Shown here: one piece after another, positions 34,705 to 44,115 of the stretch
Layout: every line of letters begins with the position of its first letter
How positions within the stretch are numbered: the first letter of the stretch is position 1
Source: Cardiobacterium hominis
Lineage (GTDB): Bacteria; Pseudomonadota; Gammaproteobacteria; Cardiobacteriales; Cardiobacteriaceae
Assembly (NCBI RefSeq): GCF_900637305.1
Contig: NZ_LR134365.1
Coordinates: 518,047-582,046 of the forward strand
Direction of reading: 5' to 3'
Length of the DNA stretch: 64,000 nucleotides
Notes under the pieces: generated by a model
Database searches by the model: none
The model's input: the letters and a program-made list of their open reading frames with translations, nothing else
Told to the model about the DNA's origin: nothing
Program-made: the position numbers and the translations under genes

Positions 34705-35184
34705 ATGAAACGACGCCACCTCGCCCTCGCGCTCACCCCATTGCTGCTCGTTGCCTGCGGATTTCACCTCAAAGGCACCGCACGCGGCGACAACCGCCTG
34801 CGCGAACTGCAACTGGACTGGCCGAACGGCGTCGATGGCGAACTCGACAGCGCACTCAAAGCCGCACTACAACAACAAAACATCACCCTGCGCGCCGGAG
34901 CGCCGCTGCGCGTCCAGCTTGACCCGACCGACCGCCAGCGCGTGCGCACCGCCATCGGCGGCACAGGCGACACCCAGGAAATCGAACTTATCGACAGCAT
35001 CCACGCCCGCCTCGAACACAACGGCACCGCCCTTGGCGAACAAACCTTCAGCAGCCGCAGCAACGTGCGCTACCGCAGCGACACCTACCTCGGCAGCAGC
35101 CAAGAAGAAATCGAGGCGCACCAACAGCTTGCGCGCGACAACGCCGACAAACTCATCCGCTACATGAACGCTCGTATCCGATGA
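34705..35184 (+). CDS. lptE: LPS-assembly lipoprotein LptE
   Basis: The 159-residue protein has a lipoprotein signal (LTPLLLVAC, Cys18) and CGFHLKGT after it, as is typical for LptE/RlpB. It plugs the LptD barrel that inserts LPS in the outer membrane. Its stop overlaps holA by ATGA, an order known from E. coli. Confidence 0.88.
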   Translation: MKRRHLALALTPLLLVACGFHLKGTARGDNRLRELQLDWPNGVDGELDSALKAALQQQNITLRAGAPLRVQLDPTDRQRVRTAIGGTGDTQEIELIDSIHARLEHNGTALGEQTFSSRSNVRYRSDTYLGSSQEEIEAHQQLARDNADKLIRYMNARIR

Positions 35185-36191
35185 ACCTCGCCGCGCAAGA
35201 CACCGCCCACTACCTGAAACAACACCCGCTGCCTGCCGTCACCCTCATCTACGGTAGCGAAGCGCTGCTTAACAGCGAAGCCCTGGACGCCGCCCGCGCC
35301 CGCGCCCTTGCCGACGGTTACGACGAACGCCAGCGCCTCTACGGCGACAGCCGCATCGACAGCCTCATCCAGGAACTCGAAACCCCGTCGCTCTTTGCAC
35401 CGAAGCGCCTGCTCGAACTCCACCTGGACGCCAAAAAAACCGACAAGGCGACCAGCGACATCCTGCGCCGCCTCGCCGAACTGCGCCTGGAAAACAGCCG
35501 CCTCATCATTTTCGCGCCCAACCTCGACAAACCGCACACCACCGCTTGGTACAAAGCACTCTTCAGCCAAGGCAACCTCGCCATTGCAAGCGCGGCGCTC
35601 TACCCGCCCCAATTTGCCAAACAAATCGCACAACGCCTGCAAGCGGCCAAACTGCGCCTGACCGAAGCCGCCTACGAACTGCTCGTCGCCAACTGCCAGG
35701 GCAACCTCTTTGCCGCCAAACAGGCAATCGAGCGCCTCACCATCCACCCGCAGGCACAAAACATCATTGACGACACCCTGCTCACCGAACTGCTGGACGA
35801 CTTCTCCCAATTCAACACCTTTGCCCTGAGCGACGCCATCCTCGGCGCCGACTGGCCGAAAGCGCACCGCATCGCCGCCCGCCTGCAAGCGGAGAACCCG
35901 CGCGATACCACCCTCATCACCTGGCTCTTGCAGCGCGATGCCAGCCTGCTCATCGGCCTGCACAACGAAGCACAAAACAGCCACGGCGCGCTCTACAAAC
36001 AATACAACATCTACGACAGCCAACAGCGCCGCTACCAGACGGCGCTTGCCAAACACCCGCCGGGCGCGCTGCGCCTGCAACTGCGCCTGGCTGCCAAACT
36101 CGACCGCATCACCAAAGGCGCCGAACCCGGCGACTACTGGCAGACCCTGAAACAACACCTAATAAACAACCAACAACGACAACCCGCATGA
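35181..36191 (+). CDS. holA: DNA polymerase III delta subunit
   Basis: The 336-residue protein shows the HolA pattern (LIYGSEALLNSEALDAAR near the start, SRLIIFAPNLDK, LFAAKQAIERL). It is part of the clamp loader that opens the beta ring. It overlaps lptE upstream and the CSD gene downstream by four bases each. nadD, next to holA in E. coli, is not here. Confidence 0.9.
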   Translation: MNLAAQDTAHYLKQHPLPAVTLIYGSEALLNSEALDAARARALADGYDERQRLYGDSRIDSLIQELETPSLFAPKRLLELHLDAKKTDKATSDILRRLAELRLENSRLIIFAPNLDKPHTTAWYKALFSQGNLAIASAALYPPQFAKQIAQRLQAAKLRLTEAAYELLVANCQGNLFAAKQAIERLTIHPQAQNIIDDTLLTELLDDFSQFNTFALSDAILGADWPKAHRIAARLQAENPRDTTLITWLLQRDASLLIGLHNEAQNSHGALYKQYNIYDSQQRRYQTALAKHPPGALRLQLRLAAKLDRITKGAEPGDYWQTLKQHLINNQQRQPA

Positions 36192-36868
36192 GCTACGTAC
36201 CCCCGCGCAAAAAACGGCGCATTCCGCTAGAGCTGGAAACCGGCCGCCCCTACCAAGGACGCATCATCAACTGGAATGACGAAAAAGGCTACGGCTTCAT
36301 CCAGCTCATGCCCGGTCACGAAAACCTGTTCTTCCACATCAGCACCTTCGCCTACCACCACCGCCGCCCCGCCGCCGACACCGCCGTTACCGTCCTTGCC
36401 GTTCCCGGACAAAAAGGCGGCTGGCAGGCAAGCCGCGTCCTCCTGCGCGAACACGAACAAGCCATCATGGAAGAAGGCATCTACGACATCGCCGAAAACA
36501 GCCAGCCGAAAAAACTCGAAGGCTACCTCTACGCCTTCCTTGACGTCCTCTACTTCCTCGGCCTGACCCTCATCTCCATCCCGCTTGCCATCGGCAGTGC
36601 CATCATCAGCGTACTGACCGTGGCGCTCTACCGCTACGACAAACGCGCCGCCGAACAAGGCACACAGCGCATCCCCAACAGCGCGCTGCATCTGGCAAGC
36701 CTCTTGGGCGGCTGGCCGGGCGCGCTCATTGCCCGCCCGCTTCTGCGCCACAAACTCAACCAAAAACGCTTCCGCGGCTTCTTCTGGGCAAGCATCGTCG
36801 CCAACTTCGGCATCCTCTACACCCTCATCGCCTACCTGCCGCCGTACAGCCCGCTGGTCAACTTCTAA
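36188..36868 (+). CDS. Cold-shock domain protein with DUF1294 membrane domain
   Basis: The 226-residue protein has a cold-shock-like domain (residues 18-80) with GRIINWNDEKGYGFIQ and ENLFFHIS. These carry the RNP1/RNP2-type aromatic residues, as in KGYGFI and LFFH. Three or four membrane helices follow (about 115-220), with the DUF1294 motif GGWPGALIA. It probably binds RNA or single-stranded DNA at the membrane; its function is not known. It is joined to holA by ATGA. Confidence 0.8.
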   Translation: MSYVPPRKKRRIPLELETGRPYQGRIINWNDEKGYGFIQLMPGHENLFFHISTFAYHHRRPAADTAVTVLAVPGQKGGWQASRVLLREHEQAIMEEGIYDIAENSQPKKLEGYLYAFLDVLYFLGLTLISIPLAIGSAIISVLTVALYRYDKRAAEQGTQRIPNSALHLASLLGGWPGALIARPLLRHKLNQKRFRGFFWASIVANFGILYTLIAYLPPYSPLVNF

Positions 36869-36891
36869 CCCGAACACATCCCAGGAACCCC

Positions 36892-37227
36892 ATGAACGCC
36901 AACGAACTCAAAACCCTCGTCCTCGCCAGCCTTGAAGACCTCAAAGCGGTGAACATCCAGACCATCGAACTTGCCGGCAAAACCGACATCGCCGACTACA
37001 TGATCGTCGCCAGCGGCACCTCCGACCGCCACCTGCACGCGCTCGCCGGCAAAATCCACGACGACAGCAAAGCCGCAGGCCATCCGCCGCTTGGCATCGA
37101 AGGTGAAGACAGCCGCGATTGGGTACTGGTCGATCTGGGCGACATCATCGTCCACCTCATGCGCCCGGAGACCCGCGAACTCTACGCGCTGGAAAAACTG
37201 TGGTCGCTGCCGCCGACACGCGCCTAA
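36892..37227 (+). CDS. rsfS: Ribosomal silencing factor RsfS
   Basis: The 111-residue protein has the RsfS/YbeB core (DYMIVASGTSDRHLHAL and DWVLVDLGDIIVHLM). It binds uL14 and prevents subunit joining when nutrients run out. AGGAA stands before the ATG. In E. coli it also lies behind holA/nadD. Confidence 0.92.
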   Translation: MNANELKTLVLASLEDLKAVNIQTIELAGKTDIADYMIVASGTSDRHLHALAGKIHDDSKAAGHPPLGIEGEDSRDWVLVDLGDIIVHLMRPETRELYALEKLWSLPPTRA

Positions 37228-37352
37228 AGCGACATCGTAGGGGCAGTTAGCCGTAAGCGCCTGCTCGTCTGCCGCAAAAAAACCGCCTGACGCCTTCCCA
37301 CAACCCTAAGCACAGCTTACAATCCCTGCTCCCCCCACAACCGGAGCATCCC

Positions 37353-39005
37353 ATGACCGACGCAGATATCGCCCGTCAGGCCACCATGCAGCCCATCAGC
37401 GCTATCGCCGCCAAAATCGGCATCCCTGAAGACCAGCTGGAACACTACGGCAAATACAAGGCGAAAATCCCGCCGCAAAGCGGCACGCCCGGCAAACTCG
37501 TCCTCGTTACCGCCATCAACCCCACCCCCGCGGGCGAAGGCAAAACCACCGTTACCATCGGCCTCGCCGATGCGCTGAACCGCCTCGGCAAGCGCACCGT
37601 CATCGCCCTGCGCGAGCCCTCGCTCGGCCCCGTTTTCGGCATCAAAGGGGGCGCTGCGGGCGGCGGTTACGCGCAAGTGCTGCCGATGGAAGACATCAAC
37701 CTGCACTTTACCGGCGATTTCCACGCCATCGGCGCGGCCAACAACCTCCTCGCCGCGCTCATCGACAACCACATCCACCACGGCAACGCGCTCGACATCG
37801 ACCCGAAACGCATCACTTGGCGACGCGCGGTCGATATGAACGACCGCCAACTGCGCCACATCATCAGCGGCCTCGGCAAAACCGTGGACGGCACCTTGCG
37901 CCCGGATGGCTTTGACATCACCGTGGCGAGCGAAGTCATGGCCGCCTTCTGCCTCGCGCGCGATCTTGCCGACCTGAAAGAACGCCTCGGCGCGATGATC
38001 GTCGCCTGGAACCGCCGCGGCGAACCGGTGTACGCCCGCGACCTGCAAGCGCAAGGCGCGATGGCGGCGCTTTTGAAAGACGCCATCAAGCCGAACCTGG
38101 TGCAAACCATCGAAGGCACGCCGGCGCTGGTGCACGGCGGCCCCTTTGCCAACATCGCGCACGGCTGCAACAGTCTCATCGCCACCCGCAGCGCCTTGGC
38201 GCTTGGCGATTACGCCGTCACCGAAGCGGGCTTTGGCGCAGACCTTGGCGCGGAAAAATTCATCGACATCAAGAGTCGCAAGGGCGGACTCAAACCCGAC
38301 TGCGCCGTCATCGTCGCCACCGTGCGCGCGCTGAAATACAACGGCGGCGTCGCCAAAGACGCGCTCGGCACGGAAAACGTCGCCGCGCTGGAAAAAGGCC
38401 TGCCCAACCTGCTCAAACACATCGACAACCTGAAAAACGCCTTCGGCCTGCCGGTCGTCGTCGCCATCAACCGCTTCCAGAGCGACAGCGACGCCGAACT
38501 GGCGCTCATCGAAAAAACCTGCGCCGAACGCGGCGTGAAAATCGCCCTGTGCGAAGTGTGGGCGCATGGCGGCAAAGGCGGCGAAGCGCTCGCCCGCGCA
38601 GTCATCGACACCTGCGAGCAGGGCGCAAGCCGCTGCGCGCCGCTTTATCCGGACGACCTGCCGCTTACCGAAAAAATCCGCACCATCGCGCAGAAACTCT
38701 ACGGCGCAGCGGACATTGCCTTGAGCGACGACGCACGCAAAACCTTGCAGGATTTGGAAAAACTGGGCTACGGCAACCTGCCCGTCTGCATGGCGAAAAC
38801 CCAATACTCGCTCTCGGACGACCCGAAAGCGCTCGGCTGCCCGCAAGGCTTCACGCTAAACATCCGCGAAGTGCAGATTGCCGCCGGTGCGGGATTTGTC
38901 ATCGCCATCACCGGCGCCATCATGAAAATGCCGGGGCTGCCGAAAGCGCCCGCCTCCAACAACATCGACGTTGATAAAGACGGCAACATCAGCGGCCTGT
39001 TCTGA
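37353..39005 (+). CDS. fhs: Formate-tetrahydrofolate ligase
   Basis: The 550-residue protein has the P-loop TPAGEGKTT at residues 58-66 and conserved blocks [19 protein letters not shown] and FTGDFHAI. It makes 10-formyl-tetrahydrofolate from formate and ATP. Length is normal. CCGGAG precedes the ATG. It is a single gene ending in a terminator. Confidence 0.95.
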   Translation: MTDADIARQATMQPISAIAAKIGIPEDQLEHYGKYKAKIPPQSGTPGKLVLVTAINPTPAGEGKTTVTIGLADALNRLGKRTVIALREPSLGPVFGIKGGAAGGGYAQVLPMEDINLHFTGDFHAIGAANNLLAALIDNHIHHGNALDIDPKRITWRRAVDMNDRQLRHIISGLGKTVDGTLRPDGFDITVASEVMAAFCLARDLADLKERLGAMIVAWNRRGEPVYARDLQAQGAMAALLKDAIKPNLVQTIEGTPALVHGGPFANIAHGCNSLIATRSALALGDYAVTEAGFGADLGAEKFIDIKSRKGGLKPDCAVIVATVRALKYNGGVAKDALGTENVAALEKGLPNLLKHIDNLKNAFGLPVVVAINRFQSDSDAELALIEKTCAERGVKIALCEVWAHGGKGGEALARAVIDTCEQGASRCAPLYPDDLPLTEKIRTIAQKLYGAADIALSDDARKTLQDLEKLGYGNLPVCMAKTQYSLSDDPKALGCPQGFTLNIREVQIAAGAGFVIAITGAIMKMPGLPKAPASNNIDVDKDGNISGLF

Positions 39006-39017
39006 CCGCCCTGCCAC

Positions 39018-39046
39018 AAAAAACGCGCCACCCGGCGCGTTTTTTA
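39018..39046 (+). terminator. Terminator of fhs
   Basis: CGCGCC and GGCGCG form a stem with A-run before and T-run after. Confidence 0.85.
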
Positions 39047-39140
39047 TCCTTAATCTTTTAGAACAGCACTTTGCGTGTATCACTATCCGCCTGAAACCCT
39101 GTAAACTGCCTCCAGATTCATCTCACCGAAAGGAGTCTCC

Positions 39141-40622
39141 ATGAACGACAATATCCTCGCCAACCTCCAGCGTGCGCTGCGATTCACTTTCAAATCCGGC
39201 AATCTCATTTATATCGTAGGTATCGCCGTCATTCTTAGTATCAGCATGAATATCAATGCCAGCCATATGCTTGAGCAAGCCGTTACCAGACAAGAACTCA
39301 CACCGAGTCTTTTTGCAATGCTGGTTCAAATGGTCGCGGGGGTCATTCTAATATGCAAAGTACTGGATAATACCGGCCGCTTGCGCTTAGGCTTGGATAA
39401 TGAAGAAATTTCATTAAATCCGGTCAGCGTTGTGAGTCTTAGTTTGCCGCTCCGTTACACAGGCATCATTATGCTGTTTGGTTTCGTAACAGGCATTATT
39501 GCTGCCATCCTGGGCAATATCATCAGTAACCAAATCGTATTTGGCGCATTTATTATCGTATTGTTTCCCCTGACACCAGCAATGCTGCTCGCCATGCTGG
39601 AGACAGAAACCGCAGGTGCTGCATTTTCCAGCCGCCCATTAGCTCACGCCATCTCTGAAATTGGCACGGTGAATTACATTGTGGCTTTGCTGATTGCCGG
39701 TATTACTTTCCTGATTTGGTGGGGCGTTACCCATTTTTGGCTAGAGCCTGCTTTGCAACAGAACCTGGTAGGAAATCTTCTTGAACAGGCATTCTCTGGT
39801 AAAAAGTCCTTTTCCCTGCCAATGGTGTTTTATATTTACAGCTTCATTTCCAGCTTGAGCATTATGCTGCTCGCCTTTTTCAACCACCATTTCTATGCCA
39901 CCTTTTTCCCGCGCGAAGATGATGAAGACGGCGAATACGGCATGGATATCTCTGACCGCGAAGGGATAACCGCGACGCTTGCTGAACATGGCGTAAGCGC
40001 TGCGCCCCAAGCAGAAAAGAAAGCCGCCGAACCCCTGCCCGATTTCAGCCTGCTTACTGACGCGGACACCAGCAACATGGGCATTGAAACGCAAAAAGCC
40101 TTTGCCCTCGCCCTCGCCCGCGCCGATGCGCTGCTGACCAGCAACAAAATCGACGCCGGACTCGCGTTACTCGCGCCGTTCGCCGATGAAAACCACGATG
40201 CGGCCGCCTATTTCCCCGCCTATCAGCGTATTTACGCGCTAAAGCCGCAGTACGACTTGCTGCACCGCCTTATTGCCGCTGCCGCGCGCGGGCATCAGCC
40301 GAGTTTTGACCTCATCCGTCCGGAGCTGGAAAGCATTGATCCGGCGACATTACCCGCTGACAGCGTACTGCCGCTGGCGCAATTTGCCGCGCGGCAGCAG
40401 CACTACAAAACGGTGCTCGCCATTACCCGCCAGTTTGCGAAGAATCACCCCGAACATCCGCAACTGATTGATAACTATATTCTTGCTGCGCGTGCGCTGG
40501 CGAAAATCGGCGCGGTGGACAAGGCGCAGCAACTGCTGCAACAGATGCTCACCCGTTTCCCTGACCATGCCAAGGCGGCGCAAATACGCCACACGCTCAA
40601 ACTGTTACAGGAAAAAACCTGA
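39141..40622 (+). CDS. Membrane protein with C-terminal TPR-like domain, paralog 1
   Basis: The 493-residue protein has about six membrane helices in residues 20-260, an acidic linker (near 261-275), and a helical C-terminal part with TPR-like repeats (about 315-490). It ends with KAQQLLQQMLTRFPDHAKA. AAGGAG precedes the ATG. It is a paralog of the next gene; the C-terminal part is more alike than the membrane part. The first 760 bases are poorer in GC than the rest. Function not recognised; tandem location with J-domain proteins suggests a membrane quality-control role. Confidence 0.7.
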   Translation: MNDNILANLQRALRFTFKSGNLIYIVGIAVILSISMNINASHMLEQAVTRQELTPSLFAMLVQMVAGVILICKVLDNTGRLRLGLDNEEISLNPVSVVSLSLPLRYTGIIMLFGFVTGIIAAILGNIISNQIVFGAFIIVLFPLTPAMLLAMLETETAGAAFSSRPLAHAISEIGTVNYIVALLIAGITFLIWWGVTHFWLEPALQQNLVGNLLEQAFSGKKSFSLPMVFYIYSFISSLSIMLLAFFNHHFYATFFPREDDEDGEYGMDISDREGITATLAEHGVSAAPQAEKKAAEPLPDFSLLTDADTSNMGIETQKAFALALARADALLTSNKIDAGLALLAPFADENHDAAAYFPAYQRIYALKPQYDLLHRLIAAAARGHQPSFDLIRPELESIDPATLPADSVLPLAQFAARQQHYKTVLAITRQFAKNHPEHPQLIDNYILAARALAKIGAVDKAQQLLQQMLTRFPDHAKAAQIRHTLKLLQEKT

Positions 40623-40709
40623 GCTGCTGCTTGGCATACATCGCGCTTATCTTTAACGCATTGTTACCACCAAAACAATCTACTGAAAAACAACACAAAA
40701 GGATTTTCC

Positions 40710-42200
40710 ATGCACGACAACACCGCCTTGGGCTATTTGCAACGCAGCCTGCAATACCTGTTCCGCCCCGGCAACCTGCTTTATTGCGGCGCGCTTGCCG
40801 CCGTCTTTATCGCCCTGCGCCTGCTGGGTGATGAGGGGCTTGCGGGCGTGGGCATGTTCATCTGGTTCGCCGCTTTTGCGCTGATTGCCGTTTTCGCCTG
40901 CAAAATGCTGGACAGCATCCAGCGGCTCATCCTGGGGCTGGAAGCCGAGCCGGTACCGCTGGACGTGCTGAGCAAACTGCCGAAAAGCGTCGCCATTGAA
41001 GCGGTCATCACCGTCATCTTCTACGGCGTCATCATCTACTTCATCCAGCTGCCACTGGAAGGCGAAAGCCGCGCGTTTGCCTTCAAGACGGCGTCCGTCC
41101 TCCTCTACGCGCTCGCCCCTGCCATCGTCCTCGGCCTGCTGCAAGGCGAGGGGCTGCGCGCGGTTTTCAACCCCGCCGCGTGGAAGCGTGCCATTCACGA
41201 CATCGGCATCGGCCGCTATCTTATCGCGCTGCTCGTTCCCTTCCTGTTTGCGCTGCTCATCCTCGTCATCTACATCCTGTTTGCCCGCCTCATTCTCCCG
41301 GCGAAAGCGCTAAACCTTTACAACAGCACGAGCGGCGCCTATGGCGCGCCAGTCATTGTGTACATCGTCATCATACTGCGCGGCCTCATTTTTGCCGCCC
41401 TGCTGGCGCTGCCGTTGCTTTACTTCTCCTGGTTCTACCCGCCGCCCGCCGAAACCATTGACCCCGCCAAGCTCGACATCGACGACAGCGAACTCGCCCA
41501 CATCAACATGGACGACGCCCTGCTTGCCGAACTCAACCGCCTCAAGGCGGAAGAAGAACGTGTGGCACAGCGTCACCGCCGCGCGCCGCCGATTGACCTC
41601 AACCTGCTGCGCGAAGCCGATACCGAACACATGAGCGCCGAAGAGCAGCGCACCTTTGCGCAAGAATTGATGCAGGCGGATGTATTCATTCGCCAGGGCG
41701 AGAACGAACAAGCCATCGCCCTGCTCGAAAAATACACCGACGGCCTGCACGACACCAACCACTACCTGCCCGCCTACAAACGCCTGCAACAGCTTTACCG
41801 CCGCCAGAACCGCCTTGACGACATGCAGGCCATGGAAATCCGCCTGATAGAGGCGACTGCCAGCGGCAACCCGCACAGCTACGCCGCTATCCATCACGTG
41901 CTGGACGAAACCCCGGACGGCGTGCTGCCAGCCGACTGGATTCTGCCGCTGGCACAAACCGCGGCGGGCAAACAACATTATGACACCGTGCTCAAACTGA
42001 CCCGCGGCTTTGCCAAACACCACCCCGGCCACCCGCACATCGTCGAAAACTACTTCCTGAGCGCGCGGGCGCTGGCGAAAAAAGGCGAGCGCGACAAAGC
42101 ACAACAACTGCTGCAACAACTGCTCGCCCGCTATCCCGACCACGCCAAGGCCATACAAATCCGCCGCACCCTTGAGCTGATGCAGCAGCGGGGCGCGTAG
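40710..42200 (+). CDS. Membrane protein with C-terminal TPR-like domain, paralog 2
   Basis: The 496-residue protein has the same plan as its neighbour: about six membrane helices, an acidic linker ending near residue 270, then TPR-like helices with KAQQLLQQLLARYPDHAKA at the end. GC is high throughout, unlike paralog 1. AAAGGA precedes the ATG. No family function is recognised. Confidence 0.7.
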   Translation: MHDNTALGYLQRSLQYLFRPGNLLYCGALAAVFIALRLLGDEGLAGVGMFIWFAAFALIAVFACKMLDSIQRLILGLEAEPVPLDVLSKLPKSVAIEAVITVIFYGVIIYFIQLPLEGESRAFAFKTASVLLYALAPAIVLGLLQGEGLRAVFNPAAWKRAIHDIGIGRYLIALLVPFLFALLILVIYILFARLILPAKALNLYNSTSGAYGAPVIVYIVIILRGLIFAALLALPLLYFSWFYPPPAETIDPAKLDIDDSELAHINMDDALLAELNRLKAEEERVAQRHRRAPPIDLNLLREADTEHMSAEEQRTFAQELMQADVFIRQGENEQAIALLEKYTDGLHDTNHYLPAYKRLQQLYRRQNRLDDMQAMEIRLIEATASGNPHSYAAIHHVLDETPDGVLPADWILPLAQTAAGKQHYDTVLKLTRGFAKHHPGHPHIVENYFLSARALAKKGERDKAQQLLQQLLARYPDHAKAIQIRRTLELMQQRGA

Positions 42201-42251
42201 GGGGATGCGCCAGCCTGACCGCTTCAGCCGCAAAGCCCTGCCGACGCCGCC

Positions 42252-44090
42252 ATGAGCTGCTGGCAAACCCTCGGCATCGCGCCCACCTCCGACGAAGCCG
42301 CCATCAAAAAAGCCTACGCCGCGCGCATCCGCGAACACCGCCCTGACCGCGACCCGGAAGGCTTCCGTGCCGTCCGCGCCGCTTACGAAGAAGCGCTGCG
42401 TTTGCGCGCGTACATCCGCCCGCATCACGAAAAAAAAATGCAGCGCCGCCGTGCGGCAGAAGCCGCGCCGGATGCGGCTTCGGAAGCGATGGCCGACCAG
42501 AACCCGCCCGCAGCAGCGGAAACACCCCATACCCCGCCCGATACTGCCTATTACGGCTACATCGCCACCCTGCCGGCGGAAATTACCGAAGCCCTGCGCG
42601 AACCGGAAAACGTTGCCTACCTTGAGCGCCCCGTGCCGCATGAACGCGAAACCGCGCCGCATGAGTACCACGACCGCCCTGCCGATGCCCGCGAAAACCC
42701 CGCCGCGCTACTCGCCCGCCTGCAAGGCGAATGGCAGGACGCGAGCGACGACAAACTGCTCGCCATCCTGCAAGCACAAGCGGACGAAGCGGCGCTGCAA
42801 CACATCGACCTGCGCATCGACTACCTTGACGCCCTGCGCCAGCACCTTGCCAGCCGCGACCATCTGCCGCGCAGCACTGTCTGGGCGGGCGAACAGTACC
42901 AGCTGCACCGCAGCCATGACACGGAATACCGCCGCCGTTACCTTGCCGCGCGCGTCGCCCTGAACCAGCCGCCGGAATTCATCCACTCCCCGCGCTACGC
43001 CGCGCTTGCCGACTGGCTGCAACAAAGCCCGTGGCGCCGCCGCCTTGCCCTCTGGCGCGACTGGACGGCATCGCGCGAACACCCCGCTTACCGCCAATGG
43101 CAGGCGCTTTACCATGACCTCGCGCCGCAGTTGCGCAGCGCCTCCGCGCCCGGACTTGATCGACAACTGTTTTACCGGCGCAGCCTGCTCGTCGCCACCA
43201 GCCTTGCGCTGGCAGGCATTGCCAGTCTCGGAGGCAACACCGCCGGCGTCGTCCAGATCCTCCTCGTGCTGTTTTACAACATCTATCTGGCGACCAGCGA
43301 CTTCCCCGAATACGATCTGGCCAAATACCACCTCTACCGCAGCAGCCCGCCGCTGCGCACCCTCGACCACGCCTACCACCCGCTGCCCTACGGCGCCTAC
43401 TGGCTGCTGGCAGACCTTGCCGTCATCGCCCGCACCCTGACCGTGCCGGAGCCGCCGTGGACGGGCTTCGCCGCGCTGTGGTTCATCCTCCGCTTCTTCC
43501 AGACCCTGTGGTCGCTGAAACGCGCCGTCCTCGTCGGCTGGCAACCGCAGGATGTGCCCGACGCCGCCCAGCCGCTGATGACCACCGCCATCCAGCTCGC
43601 CTGCCTTGGCCTGTGGTTGCCCCGCGCGCTCAATGGTGAAGCCATGCCGTTGCTGTACGCCATCACCGCCCTGCTCGGCATCGGCCTTTACGGCCTCTGC
43701 TGGCTGCGTCTCCCCGCCGACCAGTCGGCACAGCGCCGCACCATGCTCGATCTCGCCCCCGCCGTCCTCATCCCGCCGCTGGCATTCCTTGGCGACAGCG
43801 ACCCGTATTACAGCGCCGGCGCACTCCTCCTCGCGCCGCTGCTCGCGCTCGCCCTCTATTACCAATATAGCCCGCGCTGGCGCGACGTGCTGCCGCTGAC
43901 CGCCTTTGCCATCGCCGTAGAAACCACCGCCGTCTTGTACCTCGGCGCGAGCCTTCATCGCCTCGGCGCATGGAGCGCCGCGCACGGCATCGGCTACCTG
44001 CCCGTCTTCGTTCTTGGCGTGCTGCTGGCGTTGCACTACCTCGCCTGGCTCTTGCAAGGCTTTGCAGACGATGAACCGCTGCGCGGCTAA
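42252..44090 (+). CDS. Membrane J-domain protein (DjlB/DjlC-like), paralog 1
   Basis: The 612-residue protein starts with a J domain (about 1-60: CWQTLGIAPTSDEAAIKKAY, then REHRPDRDPEGFRAVRAAYE). The canonical HPD is here H-R-P-D, so RPD stands at the catalytic place. A charged linker follows, then several membrane helices (about 310-600). J proteins of this membrane type are thought to serve HscC in E. coli, and hscC is 8 kb upstream. The first 230 residues or so are nearly the same at DNA level in the next gene. Confidence 0.75.
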   Translation: MSCWQTLGIAPTSDEAAIKKAYAARIREHRPDRDPEGFRAVRAAYEEALRLRAYIRPHHEKKMQRRRAAEAAPDAASEAMADQNPPAAAETPHTPPDTAYYGYIATLPAEITEALREPENVAYLERPVPHERETAPHEYHDRPADARENPAALLARLQGEWQDASDDKLLAILQAQADEAALQHIDLRIDYLDALRQHLASRDHLPRSTVWAGEQYQLHRSHDTEYRRRYLAARVALNQPPEFIHSPRYAALADWLQQSPWRRRLALWRDWTASREHPAYRQWQALYHDLAPQLRSASAPGLDRQLFYRRSLLVATSLALAGIASLGGNTAGVVQILLVLFYNIYLATSDFPEYDLAKYHLYRSSPPLRTLDHAYHPLPYGAYWLLADLAVIARTLTVPEPPWTGFAALWFILRFFQTLWSLKRAVLVGWQPQDVPDAAQPLMTTAIQLACLGLWLPRALNGEAMPLLYAITALLGIGLYGLCWLRLPADQSAQRRTMLDLAPAVLIPPLAFLGDSDPYYSAGALLLAPLLALALYYQYSPRWRDVLPLTAFAIAVETTAVLYLGASLHRLGAWSAAHGIGYLPVFVLGVLLALHYLAWLLQGFADDEPLRG

Positions 44091-44115
44091 AACCAAGCAA
44101 TTACCCTGACCCCCC

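Noticed and set aside
37317..38846. A 509-codon minus-strand open frame opposite fhs
   Set aside because: fhs is unmistakable on the plus strand; the antisense frame has shadow composition and no ribosome site.
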